From Chloroflexota bacterium (GTDB taxonomy: Bacteria > Chloroflexota > Dehalococcoidia > Lucifugimonadales > UBA3495): 45,437 nucleotides of DNA. A model generated the notes under the pieces. That model searched no databases, was not told the DNA's origin, and saw nothing but the letters and a program-made list of their open reading frames with translations. Positions 33,412 through 39,822 of this stretch are shown piece after piece (position 1 is the stretch's first letter; every line of letters begins with the position of its first letter). The stretch covers positions 1-45,437 of the forward strand of contig JAPOQH010000039.1 in assembly GCA_026710825.1 (NCBI GenBank), read 5' to 3'. A program made the translations under genes and the position numbers.

Positions 33412-34782
33412 TCACCGCCCGGCCAGGCGGTAAATCCCCGATCCTTGCGAAAGCAGATATAACTCCCCGCCGCTATCCTCCGCGAACGACATGATGCCCA
33501 GGTCGCTCTCGGCGAGCCTTTGGTGTTCCATTACCTGCCCGTCGACATACCGCAACCCGAATACCTCTCCCGAGCAGAAATCCCCGTAAATGTACGCCCC
33601 GCGCAGCCACGGTATCGCCTCGCCGCGGTAGACATAACCGCCGATCACCGAGCACGGCGCACCATCCAGCGAGTATTCCCATACCGGCGGCTCTTTTCCC
33701 GAGGTTTCGCAATCCCTGCTCGGCCGAAAACAGTGGTTCCCCTCCAGCACATTCCAGCCGTAATTGCCGCCCCGCTCGATCAGGTCAATTTCCTCCCACT
33801 GATTCTGGCCCACGTCGCCAGCCCATAGCTCGCTGGTCTCTCGGTCGAAACTGAACCGCCACGGGTTGCGCAGCCCATACGCCCAGATCTCGCTGCGCCC
33901 GTCGCCGCCGACGAACGGATTGTCTGCCGGAACCGCGTACGGATGCGTCGGAGACGAACCGGACACATCAATGCGCAGGATCGACCCAAGCAGGGTTGAA
34001 GTGTCCTGGCCGCTGCTTAGTGGATCGCCTGCGCTGCCCCCGTCGCCCAGCCCGATGTACAGGTGGCCGTCCGGTCCGAAAGCAATCTGGCCGCCGTTGT
34101 GGTTGGCGAAGGGTTGCCCAACCTCCAGGATCACCAATTCGCTGCTCGGATCAACGTGGGTTCCGTCCGCCGCAACCGTGAATCGCGCGACCACCGACCG
34201 GCGGGGATCGGCCGCCGAGTAGTACAGGTACAGTTGCCGCTCGTCGACCGGGTCAAATACCATGCCCAGCAGACCTTCTTCCGTCCGCCGGCTGCTCACG
34301 CGGTCGCCGATGTCCATGGCCAGCGTCGCGTGGGAGTCCCCTGACTCCAGCGCATCGAACGCCCAAACTCGCCCGTCCTGCTCTGATACCCAGAATTTCC
34401 CATCTCCCCCCTGCACCATGTTGGTCGGAGACCTGAACTCCCGGTCGGCCGCCACCGGTTCGAACCGCAGGCTCTCCAACTGTTCGGCCGTCGGAGCGGG
34501 CGGCGGCGTTGGCTCCTGATCCCGTGTCCGGACCCGAGCGCTGGTCGGTGTCGCCGCCGGACGCGAATCTACCTTCGGGTTCGCCGCGGATGCGCTCAGC
34601 GTGGCCGTCGCGTCGGCCTGGGTCTCAGCCGGCACGCTGCTCGGAGTCCTCGCCACCTGCGGAGTCGCCAATCGCGGTTCCGTAGTGGCCTGCGGCACCG
34701 GCGAACCCGTAGGTTGGGCTGGTGTCACCCCGCCACAACCCAGGACAACCAAGATCAGGAGTGCCATCGAAATTCGCGCCAT
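33412..34782 (-). CDS. PQQ-type sugar dehydrogenase lipoprotein
   Basis: A 456-residue secreted lipoprotein. The N-terminus MARISMALLILVVLGCGGVT carries a short signal peptide with lipobox VLGC. A Pro/Thr/Ala-rich linker (to about residue 100) tethers the domain. The beta-propeller of the glucose/sorbosone dehydrogenase family follows: FANHNGGQIAFGPDGHLYIG, GDGGSAGDPLSSGQ, IWAYGLRNPWRFSFDRET, GDVGQNQWEEIDLIERGGNY and a Cys pair in GNHCFRPSRDCE. The His and Arg shown are those used for PQQ/substrate contact in the family. It would oxidise sugars or other alcohols outside the cell membrane. The ATG at 34782 is preferred; a GTG three codons upstream abuts the ribosome binding site. It is convergent with the hydantoinase gene. 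Confidence 0.85.
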   Translation of the reverse strand: MARISMALLILVVLGCGGVTPAQPTGSPVPQATTEPRLATPQVARTPSSVPAETQADATATLSASAANPKVDSRPAATPTSARVRTRDQEPTPPPAPTAEQLESLRFEPVAADREFRSPTNMVQGGDGKFWVSEQDGRVWAFDALESGDSHATLAMDIGDRVSSRRTEEGLLGMVFDPVDERQLYLYYSAADPRRSVVARFTVAADGTHVDPSSELVILEVGQPFANHNGGQIAFGPDGHLYIGLGDGGSAGDPLSSGQDTSTLLGSILRIDVSGSSPTHPYAVPADNPFVGGDGRSEIWAYGLRNPWRFSFDRETSELWAGDVGQNQWEEIDLIERGGNYGWNVLEGNHCFRPSRDCETSGKEPPVWEYSLDGAPCSVIGGYVYRGEAIPWLRGAYIYGDFCSGEVFGLRYVDGQVMEHQRLAESDLGIMSFAEDSGGELYLLSQGSGIYRLAGR

Positions 34783-35021
34783 GTGCAACACACTCCCAAG
34801 TTACTACAAAGGGCGCCATTCCAGTGCAGCCGATTTTGGCCAGATCCTGCCGCCAGAATTGCCCGCGTCTCATAGAGGCTCCGCGTCGCCCAGCGGAGTC
34901 AGCGTTCCCACTTCCGGCGTGCCGGCCACGCCGCGCCCATACGCGGTTAGAATGTTACTTGCCTAAATGGCATTGAACCTGATCGGCCAGCCCACCCGAA
35001 ATCCCCGACGGAGAGACAACC

Positions 35022-35885
35022 ATGAGCGCAATCGAAACCTGGGGCGAAATGGTGCGTGTGGAGCACGCCCAGTCCGACCGTATGCGGGGAGAACGGCCCG
35101 CCGACCACTGGTCCCGCGATGCGCCGTCGTTCAAAGCCAACCCCCACCGTCAGGGCGACCCTGTGGTCGAAAATCTGCGTTCTCGCCTGGTGCCCGGCGA
35201 AACCCTGCTCGACGTCGGCGCTGGAGGCGGACGATTGGCGCTGCCCTTGGCCCTCACCTGCTCCTCGGTCACGGCAGTCGAACCGTCGCCCAGCATGTGC
35301 GCCGTGCTCCGTGAGACCGCCCGTGAGCACGACATTCAGAACGTGTCCATCGTGGAGGCTGGTTGGCCCGAAGCGCCCGTCGAACCCGCCGATGTAACAC
35401 TGTGCAGCCACGTGGTCTACGTCGTCGAGGATATCGAGCCTTTCGTCCGCAAATTGGACAGCCACGCCCGCCGCCTCGCCTTGGCCGTCGTGTTCCAGTT
35501 TCCGCCGCAGTCCCAGATGTATGCCCTATGGGAGCAGGTGCACGGCGAACAACGGCACGCGCTGCCCAGCCTGCCCCAATTCGTTCCCGTCCTCGATGAA
35601 TTGGGCATCCGTCCCGAGATTACCGAACTTGACGCGCAACCGGTCATGGGATTCGGCAGCTATGAGGATGCCCGCGACGCCATCGCGCGTCGGATTTACG
35701 TGCACCCCGACACCGACGCCATGAGTCGGCTGGACCGTGCGTTGGACCAGTCGCTCACCGACGCCATGAGTCGGCTGGACCGTGCGTTGGACCAGTCGCT
35801 CCATGAACATGACGGAGTCTGGCGCATCGACGGTGCCCAACCCGTGCGCCCCTGCATCGTCTCGTGGCAACCCACCTCACCCTGA
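35022..35885 (+). CDS. Class I SAM-dependent methyltransferase
   Basis: A 287-residue Rossmann-fold methyltransferase. Motif I is LLDVGAGGGRLALPLAL, motif II SSVTAVEPSPSMCAVL, motif post-II NVSIVEAGWPE, and motif IV ADVTLCSHVVYVV. The acceptor is not known. Residues 231-260 contain an exact duplicate of 15 residues (TDAMSRLDRALDQSL twice), caused by a perfect 45-bp tandem repeat; a normal protein would have about 272 residues. GGAGAGA precedes the ATG. A -10-like TAGAAT at 34948-34953 is a possible promoter in the 239-nt upstream gap. Confidence 0.85.
   Translation: MSAIETWGEMVRVEHAQSDRMRGERPADHWSRDAPSFKANPHRQGDPVVENLRSRLVPGETLLDVGAGGGRLALPLALTCSSVTAVEPSPSMCAVLRETAREHDIQNVSIVEAGWPEAPVEPADVTLCSHVVYVVEDIEPFVRKLDSHARRLALAVVFQFPPQSQMYALWEQVHGEQRHALPSLPQFVPVLDELGIRPEITELDAQPVMGFGSYEDARDAIARRIYVHPDTDAMSRLDRALDQSLTDAMSRLDRALDQSLHEHDGVWRIDGAQPVRPCIVSWQPTSP
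35712..35801 (+). repeat. Perfect 45-bp tandem duplication inside the methyltransferase gene
   Basis: 35712-35756 and 35757-35801 are identical over 45 bp (each starts ACCGACGCCATGAGTCGG). The frame is kept, adding 15 residues to a predicted helical region near the C-terminus. Identity in all codon positions shows it is recent or is still unstable; an assembly artefact is possible. Confidence 0.95.
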
Positions 35886-35970
35886 TCAGCAACCCCAATA
35901 TACGCCACCAACGGCGATAGGTAGTCCGCCAACAGGCCGACCCGGCCCAAAAACCACCTACAGCCAACCC

Positions 35971-36060
35971 GCAACTAAAAAGCCCGACGCCTGAGCGTCG
36001 GGGCAAATTCCATCAACCAGCCGCGTCAGCAGCCCTTCATTCAGTTGGCGGGAGTACGAG
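35971..36060. repeat. Distal copy of the selC 3' end plus flank (candidate attachment site)
   Basis: 90 bp about 93% identical to 36904-36993. It holds a copy of the selC terminator hairpin (minus-strand GCGTCGGGC with T run at 35977-35981) and, at its other end, 17 nt matching the 3' end of tRNA-Sec including the encoded CCA (TGGCGGGAGTACGAG on the plus strand). Homology stops abruptly at 36060. Confidence 0.85.
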
Positions 36061-36071
36061 TGCTGGCATTT

Positions 36072-36175
36072 GGGGCGAAAATCTACTCGAAAAGGTTGAT
36101 ATTCGCCCCCGTTGACAAAAATACGGGGTTGCTCAATCCGTTTTTGCGCCAGCCATAGGGTGCTCATTTTGAGCA
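36072..36175. terminator. Cluster of three hairpins at the element's distal end
   Basis: GGGGCGAA (36072-36079) pairs with TTCGCCCC (36102-36109). CAAAAA...CGG (36116-36126, with a TA bulge) pairs with CCGTTTTTG (36138-36146), leaving a T-rich 3' arm on the minus strand that would suit a terminator. TGCTCA-ttt-TGAGCA (36161-36175) is a perfect stem-loop just downstream of the last gene of the cassette. They may terminate the cassette operon or serve as recombination or replication structures. Confidence 0.5.
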
Positions 36176-36191
36176 GGTCGGGCGGGTCATC

Positions 36192-36476
36192 CTATTTGGC
36201 GTCGCGTTCCGCCAGTGCTCTTTCGTATGCCGCTTTAGCTGTATCCCTTCGCTCTACCGCACGGCTAAAAGCCTTTCTTGCGCCCTCCCAATCGTCTTTC
36301 AAACGCTGCAGGTAATTTTCTCCATACTGGCCGCGCAATCTGCTGTGCATCCGGTTGTCTCCGCGAGCGGCCTCCGCTTTCAGCCATTCTCCGGAAGTCC
36401 TGTGTACTTCGTTTTCGCAACCTCGCAAATCGCGCTCAGCGGAGTCGAGTTCCCCTTTTGCATCGTCTATGTTCAT
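36192..36476 (-). CDS. Small coiled-coil protein in the selC element
   Basis: A 94-residue protein, almost all helix, with heptad-like hydrophobics and many charges (DDAKGELDSAERDLRGCENE, WEGARKAFSRAVERRDTAKA). It has a single Cys and no signal peptide. I find no family. The ATG at 36476 is chosen over an in-frame one at 36503 because GGGAGG lies 7 nt upstream. It follows the membrane-protein gene after 20 nt and the two form one operon. The rich Glu/Arg/Ala composition is consistent with a rod-like oligomer. Confidence 0.65.
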   Translation of the reverse strand: MNIDDAKGELDSAERDLRGCENEVHRTSGEWLKAEAARGDNRMHSRLRGQYGENYLQRLKDDWEGARKAFSRAVERRDTAKAAYERALAERDAK

Positions 36477-36496
36477 CAGGTAGCCTCCCAAAACTG

Positions 36497-36841
36497 TCAA
36501 CATGGCCCATTGCCTATCAGGAAATTACTGACGCCCGCAAATGCCGTCGCCGCAGTCGTCATAAACGCTACGATTACGGCAAACCAATTGGCCCATAGCC
36601 ATGTTAGGACCGGGTTGGCAGTTTCCTTGCGGTAGTAGTCCATGCCCGCGAGTGTAATGCGCCCTTCTTGGGCAAAGTATCCGGCATAAAACAATAGCCT
36701 GAAAGCCTGACTTTCTTCGGCGGTTCGGTTTGTCGGTAGGTGGCTAACCGTAAACGTCGGGTTGCGCACGCCTTCACGTAATAACCTCATCATCTCAGCT
36801 CTAACGACTTTATCTGTGCGTTCCGATTTCCGCCTTGCCAT
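36497..36841 (-). CDS. Small wHTH-like/membrane-anchored protein in the selC element
   Basis: A 114-residue protein. Residues 1-20 are basic (ARRKSERTDKVVRAEMMRLL). Residues about 25-72 (LPTNRTAEESQAFRLLFYAG, GRITLAGMDYYRKE) look like a degenerate winged helix. Residues about 78-108 (WLWANWFAVIVAFMTTAATA) form one long hydrophobic segment that should cross the membrane. Similar short proteins with a terminal YY-x-x-L/E-x4-P-V-x-x-W-L...NW segment occur near mobile or defence genes, by my recollection only. AGGGG lies 6 nt before the ATG. It is the first gene of the cassette. Confidence 0.65.
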   Translation of the reverse strand: MARRKSERTDKVVRAEMMRLLREGVRNPTFTVSHLPTNRTAEESQAFRLLFYAGYFAQEGRITLAGMDYYRKETANPVLTWLWANWFAVIVAFMTTAATAFAGVSNFLIGNGPC

Positions 36842-36903
36842 GCTTCACCCCTTTGCATTATTGAATTTCGACCAGCCCAGATCCATATCTCGTTGATTTC
36901 TGT

Positions 36904-36993
36904 GCAACAAAAAGCCCCGACGCATGAGCGTCGGGGCAAATTCCATGAACCAGCCGCGTCAGCGGCCCTTCATTCAGTTGGCGGGAGTGCGAG
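36904..36993. repeat. selC-proximal copy of the 90-bp direct repeat
   Basis: This copy comprises the selC terminator (36909-36937), a spacer of about 40 nt, and the last 15 nt of tRNA-Sec. It differs from 35971-36060 by two 1-nt indels and four substitutions. Where it continues past 36993 into the body of the tRNA, the distal copy diverges completely. Confidence 0.85.
36909..36937 (-). terminator. Rho-independent terminator of the trxA-selC transcript
   Basis: On the minus strand GCCCCGACGC-TCAT-GCGTCGGGGC is a perfect 10-bp stem with a tetraloop followed by TTTTT (36913-36909). It lies 42 nt beyond the tRNA-Sec 3' end. Confidence 0.93.
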
Positions 36994-37075
36994 GGAGTCG
37001 AACCCACCTACCCCGCTCGTCACGAGGCATAACGGATTTGAAGTCCGCAAGAGCCACCGGGCCCCATCCACTCCC
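36979..37075 (-). tRNA. selC: tRNA-Sec (anticodon TCA)
   Basis: A 97-nt tRNA with encoded CCA. On the minus strand it starts GGGAGTGGATGGGGCC, with a 6-bp D stem (GGGGCC/GGCTCT with two G-U pairs), an anticodon arm GCGGA-CTTCAAA-TCCGT in which TCA (37041-37039) reads UGA, a long variable arm containing CTCG-TGA-CGAG, and TTCGACT in the T loop. The loop CTTCAAA and TTCGACT match E. coli selC. Two positions in the acceptor/T stack are mismatched (G-G at the eighth acceptor pair, T-T in the T stem), which is unusual. It indicates selenocysteine incorporation; selA, selB, selD are not in the window. It lies 12 nt after trxA and its 3' end is duplicated at 35971-36060. Confidence 0.93.
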
Positions 37076-37087
37076 GCAGGGATGGGC

Positions 37088-37417
37088 CTAGCTGCCCAGC
37101 ACCGCATCAATCTTGCGCTTCAGCGCCGGCTTCGGCTGCGCGCCAACCACCTGGTCAATCGGCTGTCCGTCCTTGAAGAAAATCAGCGCCGGGATACTGC
37201 GGATGCCATAGCGCGCGGCGATGTCCGGGTCGCTGTCAACGTCGAGCTTCGCCACGTTCAGTTTGCCTTCATACTCCAGGGCCAGATCATGCACTGCCGG
37301 AGCGATCATCTTGCAGGGCCCGCACCACTCGGCCCAGAAATCCACCATGACGGGGAGCTCTGAGTCGATCACGCTGCTCTGCCAATTCTCTACGTTTACG
37401 TCCATCGGTTCGGGCAT
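37088..37417 (-). CDS. trxA: Thioredoxin
   Basis: A 109-residue classical thioredoxin with FWAEWCGPCKMIAP (27-40), redox Cys32 and Cys35, the buried Asp26 in VDFWAE, the cis-proline in YGIRSIPALIFFKDG and GAQPK near the end. It reduces disulfides in the cytoplasm using NADPH via thioredoxin reductase. GGAGG sits 7 nt before the ATG. The stop codon is 12 nt from the tRNA-Sec gene and there is no terminator between them, so they should share a transcript. It has Cys rather than Sec at the active site, so it is not itself a selenoprotein. Confidence 0.97.
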   Translation of the reverse strand: MPEPMDVNVENWQSSVIDSELPVMVDFWAEWCGPCKMIAPAVHDLALEYEGKLNVAKLDVDSDPDIAARYGIRSIPALIFFKDGQPIDQVVGAQPKPALKRKIDAVLGS

Positions 37418-37500
37418 TTCGAATCCTCCAATTAGTGCTCTGTCGCCCTACAGATGGACCGTCTTTTGCAAGTCATCCTCGGGGCTTTGATACCAGCAAT

Positions 37501-37527
37501 ATTATACCCCGCCCCCTACCCGGTCAA
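37501..37527 (-). promoter_or_regulatory. Promoter of trxA-selC
   Basis: On the minus strand TTGACC (37527-37522), a 15-bp spacer and TATAAT (37506-37501); the next overlapping TAATAT would give 17 bp. Leader to the trxA ATG is about 75 nt. Confidence 0.55.
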
Positions 37528-37594
37528 CAAAAGTGATGTCACCCGGACGATGCTCAACCGCGTCGCAAGACCGCTTTACACGAAGGGTGGTAGT

Positions 37595-39490
37595 ATGTTT
37601 TGCATGACGACGGCCGCTGCAGAATCCGCCGCGCCTCCCCTCCAGCGGGGCGACATCCTCCAACTCGACCTGCTCTCGTGGGGTCGCTTGGGCGAGGCCA
37701 TGGCAGTTCACGATGGGCGCGATATTTTCGTGTTCGGCGGCATCCCTGGCGAGCGCGTCGAGGCCGAAATCGTGGCCATCCGCCGCAAGTACGTCGCCGC
37801 CCAGGTGATCAGTGTCCTGGCGCCGTCCGATGATCGAGTTGATCCACCCTGCCCGTATTTCGGCCAGTGCACCGGATGCCAGTGGCAGCACCTTTCCTAC
37901 TCGGCCCAGCTATCCGCCAAGGCCGCCATCGTGCGGGACGCGCTGGAACGCCTCGGTGGTTTCCACCAACCCGCGGTTCTGGACACCATCCCGTCTCCCA
38001 AACCTTTCGGTTACCGCAACCATGCCCGGTTCAACATCTGGCGATCCACCGGTACCCTGGGATTCACTCATCGCGAACGCCGTCGCTTCGTCCGCATTGA
38101 TCGCTGCCTGCTCATGAACGAGCGCACCAACGATCTCTTGGCGCAACTCCAGGACCACTGCGCCGAGACCTCCGCTCTCTCCATCCGCGCCTCCGACGCC
38201 ACCGGCGATTACCTCGTTCAGCCGACCTTGAAAAATATCGACGTTTCAATCCCAACCGGCCAGAAACGTTACCGCGAAGCCGTCAATGGCCGCCAGTTCT
38301 GGGTTGCCTCGCCCTCGTTTTTCCAGGTCAACGTGGAACAGGCCGGAATGCTGGCCGAATTGACCATCGACGTCCTCGACTTGTCCGGCAATGAGACCGT
38401 CGTCGATGCCTACGCCGGCGTCGGCGCGTTCTCGGTCCTGCTCTCTGGCCACGCCGCCAAAATCATCGGAATCGAAGAGTCAACCGCGGCGGTTGCCGAC
38501 GCGATGGAAAACGCCGCCGACCTGCCCAACGTGGAGTTCATCGCCGGCAAGGTCGAGGACATCCTGCCGTCCCTCGATGTAGTACCCGATGCGGTTGTGC
38601 TGGACCCATCCCGCACCGGTTGCCAACCCGCCGTCCTCGAAACCCTGCTGGCACTCGCTCCGCCGCGGATCGCCTACGTATCCTGCAATCCGCAGACACT
38701 GGCCCGGGACTTGGCTGTCCTCTGCCGGCGCTACCGCGTCGATTCCGTGCAGCCCGTGGACATGTTCCCCCAAACCCACCACGTGGAATGCCTCGCATCC
38801 TTGAGTCTCAAACCAGTCGACGATGCGATCGTGTTGGCCTCCGCCTCGCCCCGGCGGCGCGCCCTGCTCTCGGACTTGGGCATTGATTTCCGGATTGCTC
38901 CGTCCAATATCGACGAAGACCCCGAACCCGGCGAAACTCCGGAACGCATGGTGCGGCGTCTGTCCCGCGAAAAAGCCCTCGCCGTCGCCGAGCACGAGGG
39001 CGCTCACTCCGGATACTACGTCGCCGCCGACAGCACCGTCGTCCTCGATGGCGCGTCCATCGCCAAACCCGCGGACGCCGACGAAGCCCGCGATATGCTG
39101 ACCCGCCTTCGCGGCACCGCCCACCAGGTCACCACCGGAATCACCATCTACGACGCCGCCACCGGCCGGTGCATCACCGAGTCTCAAACCGCCGATGTGC
39201 TGATGCGCGAGTTCACCGACGCCGAAATGGAGCAGTCCATTGCCAGCGGCACTCCCATGGACAAAGCCGGCGCATACGCCATCCAGGACGATGAATTCCG
39301 TCCGGCTTCGCTCCAGCATGGCTGCTACTCCAACGTCATGGGCCTCCCCGCCTGTCGCGTGGTCGAGATCCTGGCCGAGATGGGCTGCCCCCTGCCCGAT
39401 TACGCCGGCATGATCGTCCCGCCGGGCTGCACCGTGCGGTGCGCCATCAGCAACGCAACCGCCCCGCCGAGCGGGAACGCCTCGCCATGA
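37595..39490 (+). CDS. Fusion: RNA uracil-C5 methyltransferase (RlmD/TrmA type) + Maf pyrophosphatase
   Basis: A 631-residue two-enzyme protein. Residues 15-408 are a TRAM-containing 23S rRNA (uracil-5-)-methyltransferase: Fe-S ligands Cys86, 92, 95 in CPYFGQCTGCQW and Cys171 in RCLLMNE, SAM motif DAYAGVGAFSVLL (271-283), LDPSRTGC, and catalytic Cys364 in YVSCNPQTLARDL. From 411 the Maf domain begins: IVLASASPRRRALL, ETPERMVRRLSREKALAVA, ADSTVVLDG with Asp479, and DKAGAYAIQD. Maf hydrolyses non-canonical (methylated) NTPs such as m5UTP and pseudo-UTP. The start at ATG 37595 has AAGGGTGG upstream; 37604 is an alternative. It is translationally coupled to tatA/B by an ATGA overlap. Confidence 0.92.
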   Translation: MFCMTTAAAESAAPPLQRGDILQLDLLSWGRLGEAMAVHDGRDIFVFGGIPGERVEAEIVAIRRKYVAAQVISVLAPSDDRVDPPCPYFGQCTGCQWQHLSYSAQLSAKAAIVRDALERLGGFHQPAVLDTIPSPKPFGYRNHARFNIWRSTGTLGFTHRERRRFVRIDRCLLMNERTNDLLAQLQDHCAETSALSIRASDATGDYLVQPTLKNIDVSIPTGQKRYREAVNGRQFWVASPSFFQVNVEQAGMLAELTIDVLDLSGNETVVDAYAGVGAFSVLLSGHAAKIIGIEESTAAVADAMENAADLPNVEFIAGKVEDILPSLDVVPDAVVLDPSRTGCQPAVLETLLALAPPRIAYVSCNPQTLARDLAVLCRRYRVDSVQPVDMFPQTHHVECLASLSLKPVDDAIVLASASPRRRALLSDLGIDFRIAPSNIDEDPEPGETPERMVRRLSREKALAVAEHEGAHSGYYVAADSTVVLDGASIAKPADADEARDMLTRLRGTAHQVTTGITIYDAATGRCITESQTADVLMREFTDAEMEQSIASGTPMDKAGAYAIQDDEFRPASLQHGCYSNVMGLPACRVVEILAEMGCPLPDYAGMIVPPGCTVRCAISNATAPPSGNASP

Positions 39491-39822
39491 ACGTATTCGG
39501 CATCGGCACCATGGAGTTGCTGGTGATCTTCCTGGTGGCGTTCATCGCCCTGGGCCCCGGCAAAACTATGGAGGTTGCCCGCACCATCGGCAAGATGGCT
39601 CGCGAGGCCCGCCGGACGTTCACGGACATCATGGATGCTGCGTCGGTGTCGGAAACCGACATTGATTCCGCCCGCAACCGCGCTAACAGCGACCCGTCCG
39701 GTGCGCCGCCCCAACCGCCGTCCGATCCGATTCCCTCGCCATCGCATCTCCAGGAGACCGCCAATCCCCCGTCGGCCCAACCTGACGAGGCCGATACCGC
39801 TTCATCCGCCGCCCCACGATGA
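39487..39822 (+). CDS. tatB: Twin-arginine translocase TatA/TatB-like subunit
   Basis: A 111-residue protein with the TatA/B pattern: an N-terminal membrane helix (GIGTMELLVIFLVAFIALGP) starting a few residues from the N-terminus, then the amphipathic helix GKTMEVARTIGKMAREARR, and a Pro/Ser-rich, acidic disordered tail (PSGAPPQPPSDPIPSPSH). The position before tatC and the Glu in the membrane helix (ME) suit TatB; a TatA is encoded separately at 40838-41044. The start overlaps the preceding fusion gene stop (ATGA) and its own stop overlaps tatC the same way. The long frame starting at 39439 would read into the upstream gene and is not used. Confidence 0.9.
   Translation: MNVFGIGTMELLVIFLVAFIALGPGKTMEVARTIGKMAREARRTFTDIMDAASVSETDIDSARNRANSDPSGAPPQPPSDPIPSPSHLQETANPPSAQPDEADTASSAAPR

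Larger units (their letters stand above)
35971..36993. mobile_element. Putative mini-element integrated at selC
   Basis: Two 90-bp direct repeats, 933 bp apart, bound a segment carrying two small minus-strand genes and several hairpins. The base composition of the interior is visibly more AT-rich than its neighbours. One repeat contains the 3' end of a tRNA gene, the classic pattern of site-specific integration into a tRNA. No recombinase gene fits in the interval, so it would be a satellite mobilised in trans, a deletion remnant, or a local duplication in which the interior was gained otherwise. Confidence 0.5.

Noticed and set aside
35971..36060. Second tRNA-Sec gene at the distal repeat
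   Set aside because: Only about 17 nt of the tRNA 3' end are present; the D arm, anticodon and variable arm are missing.
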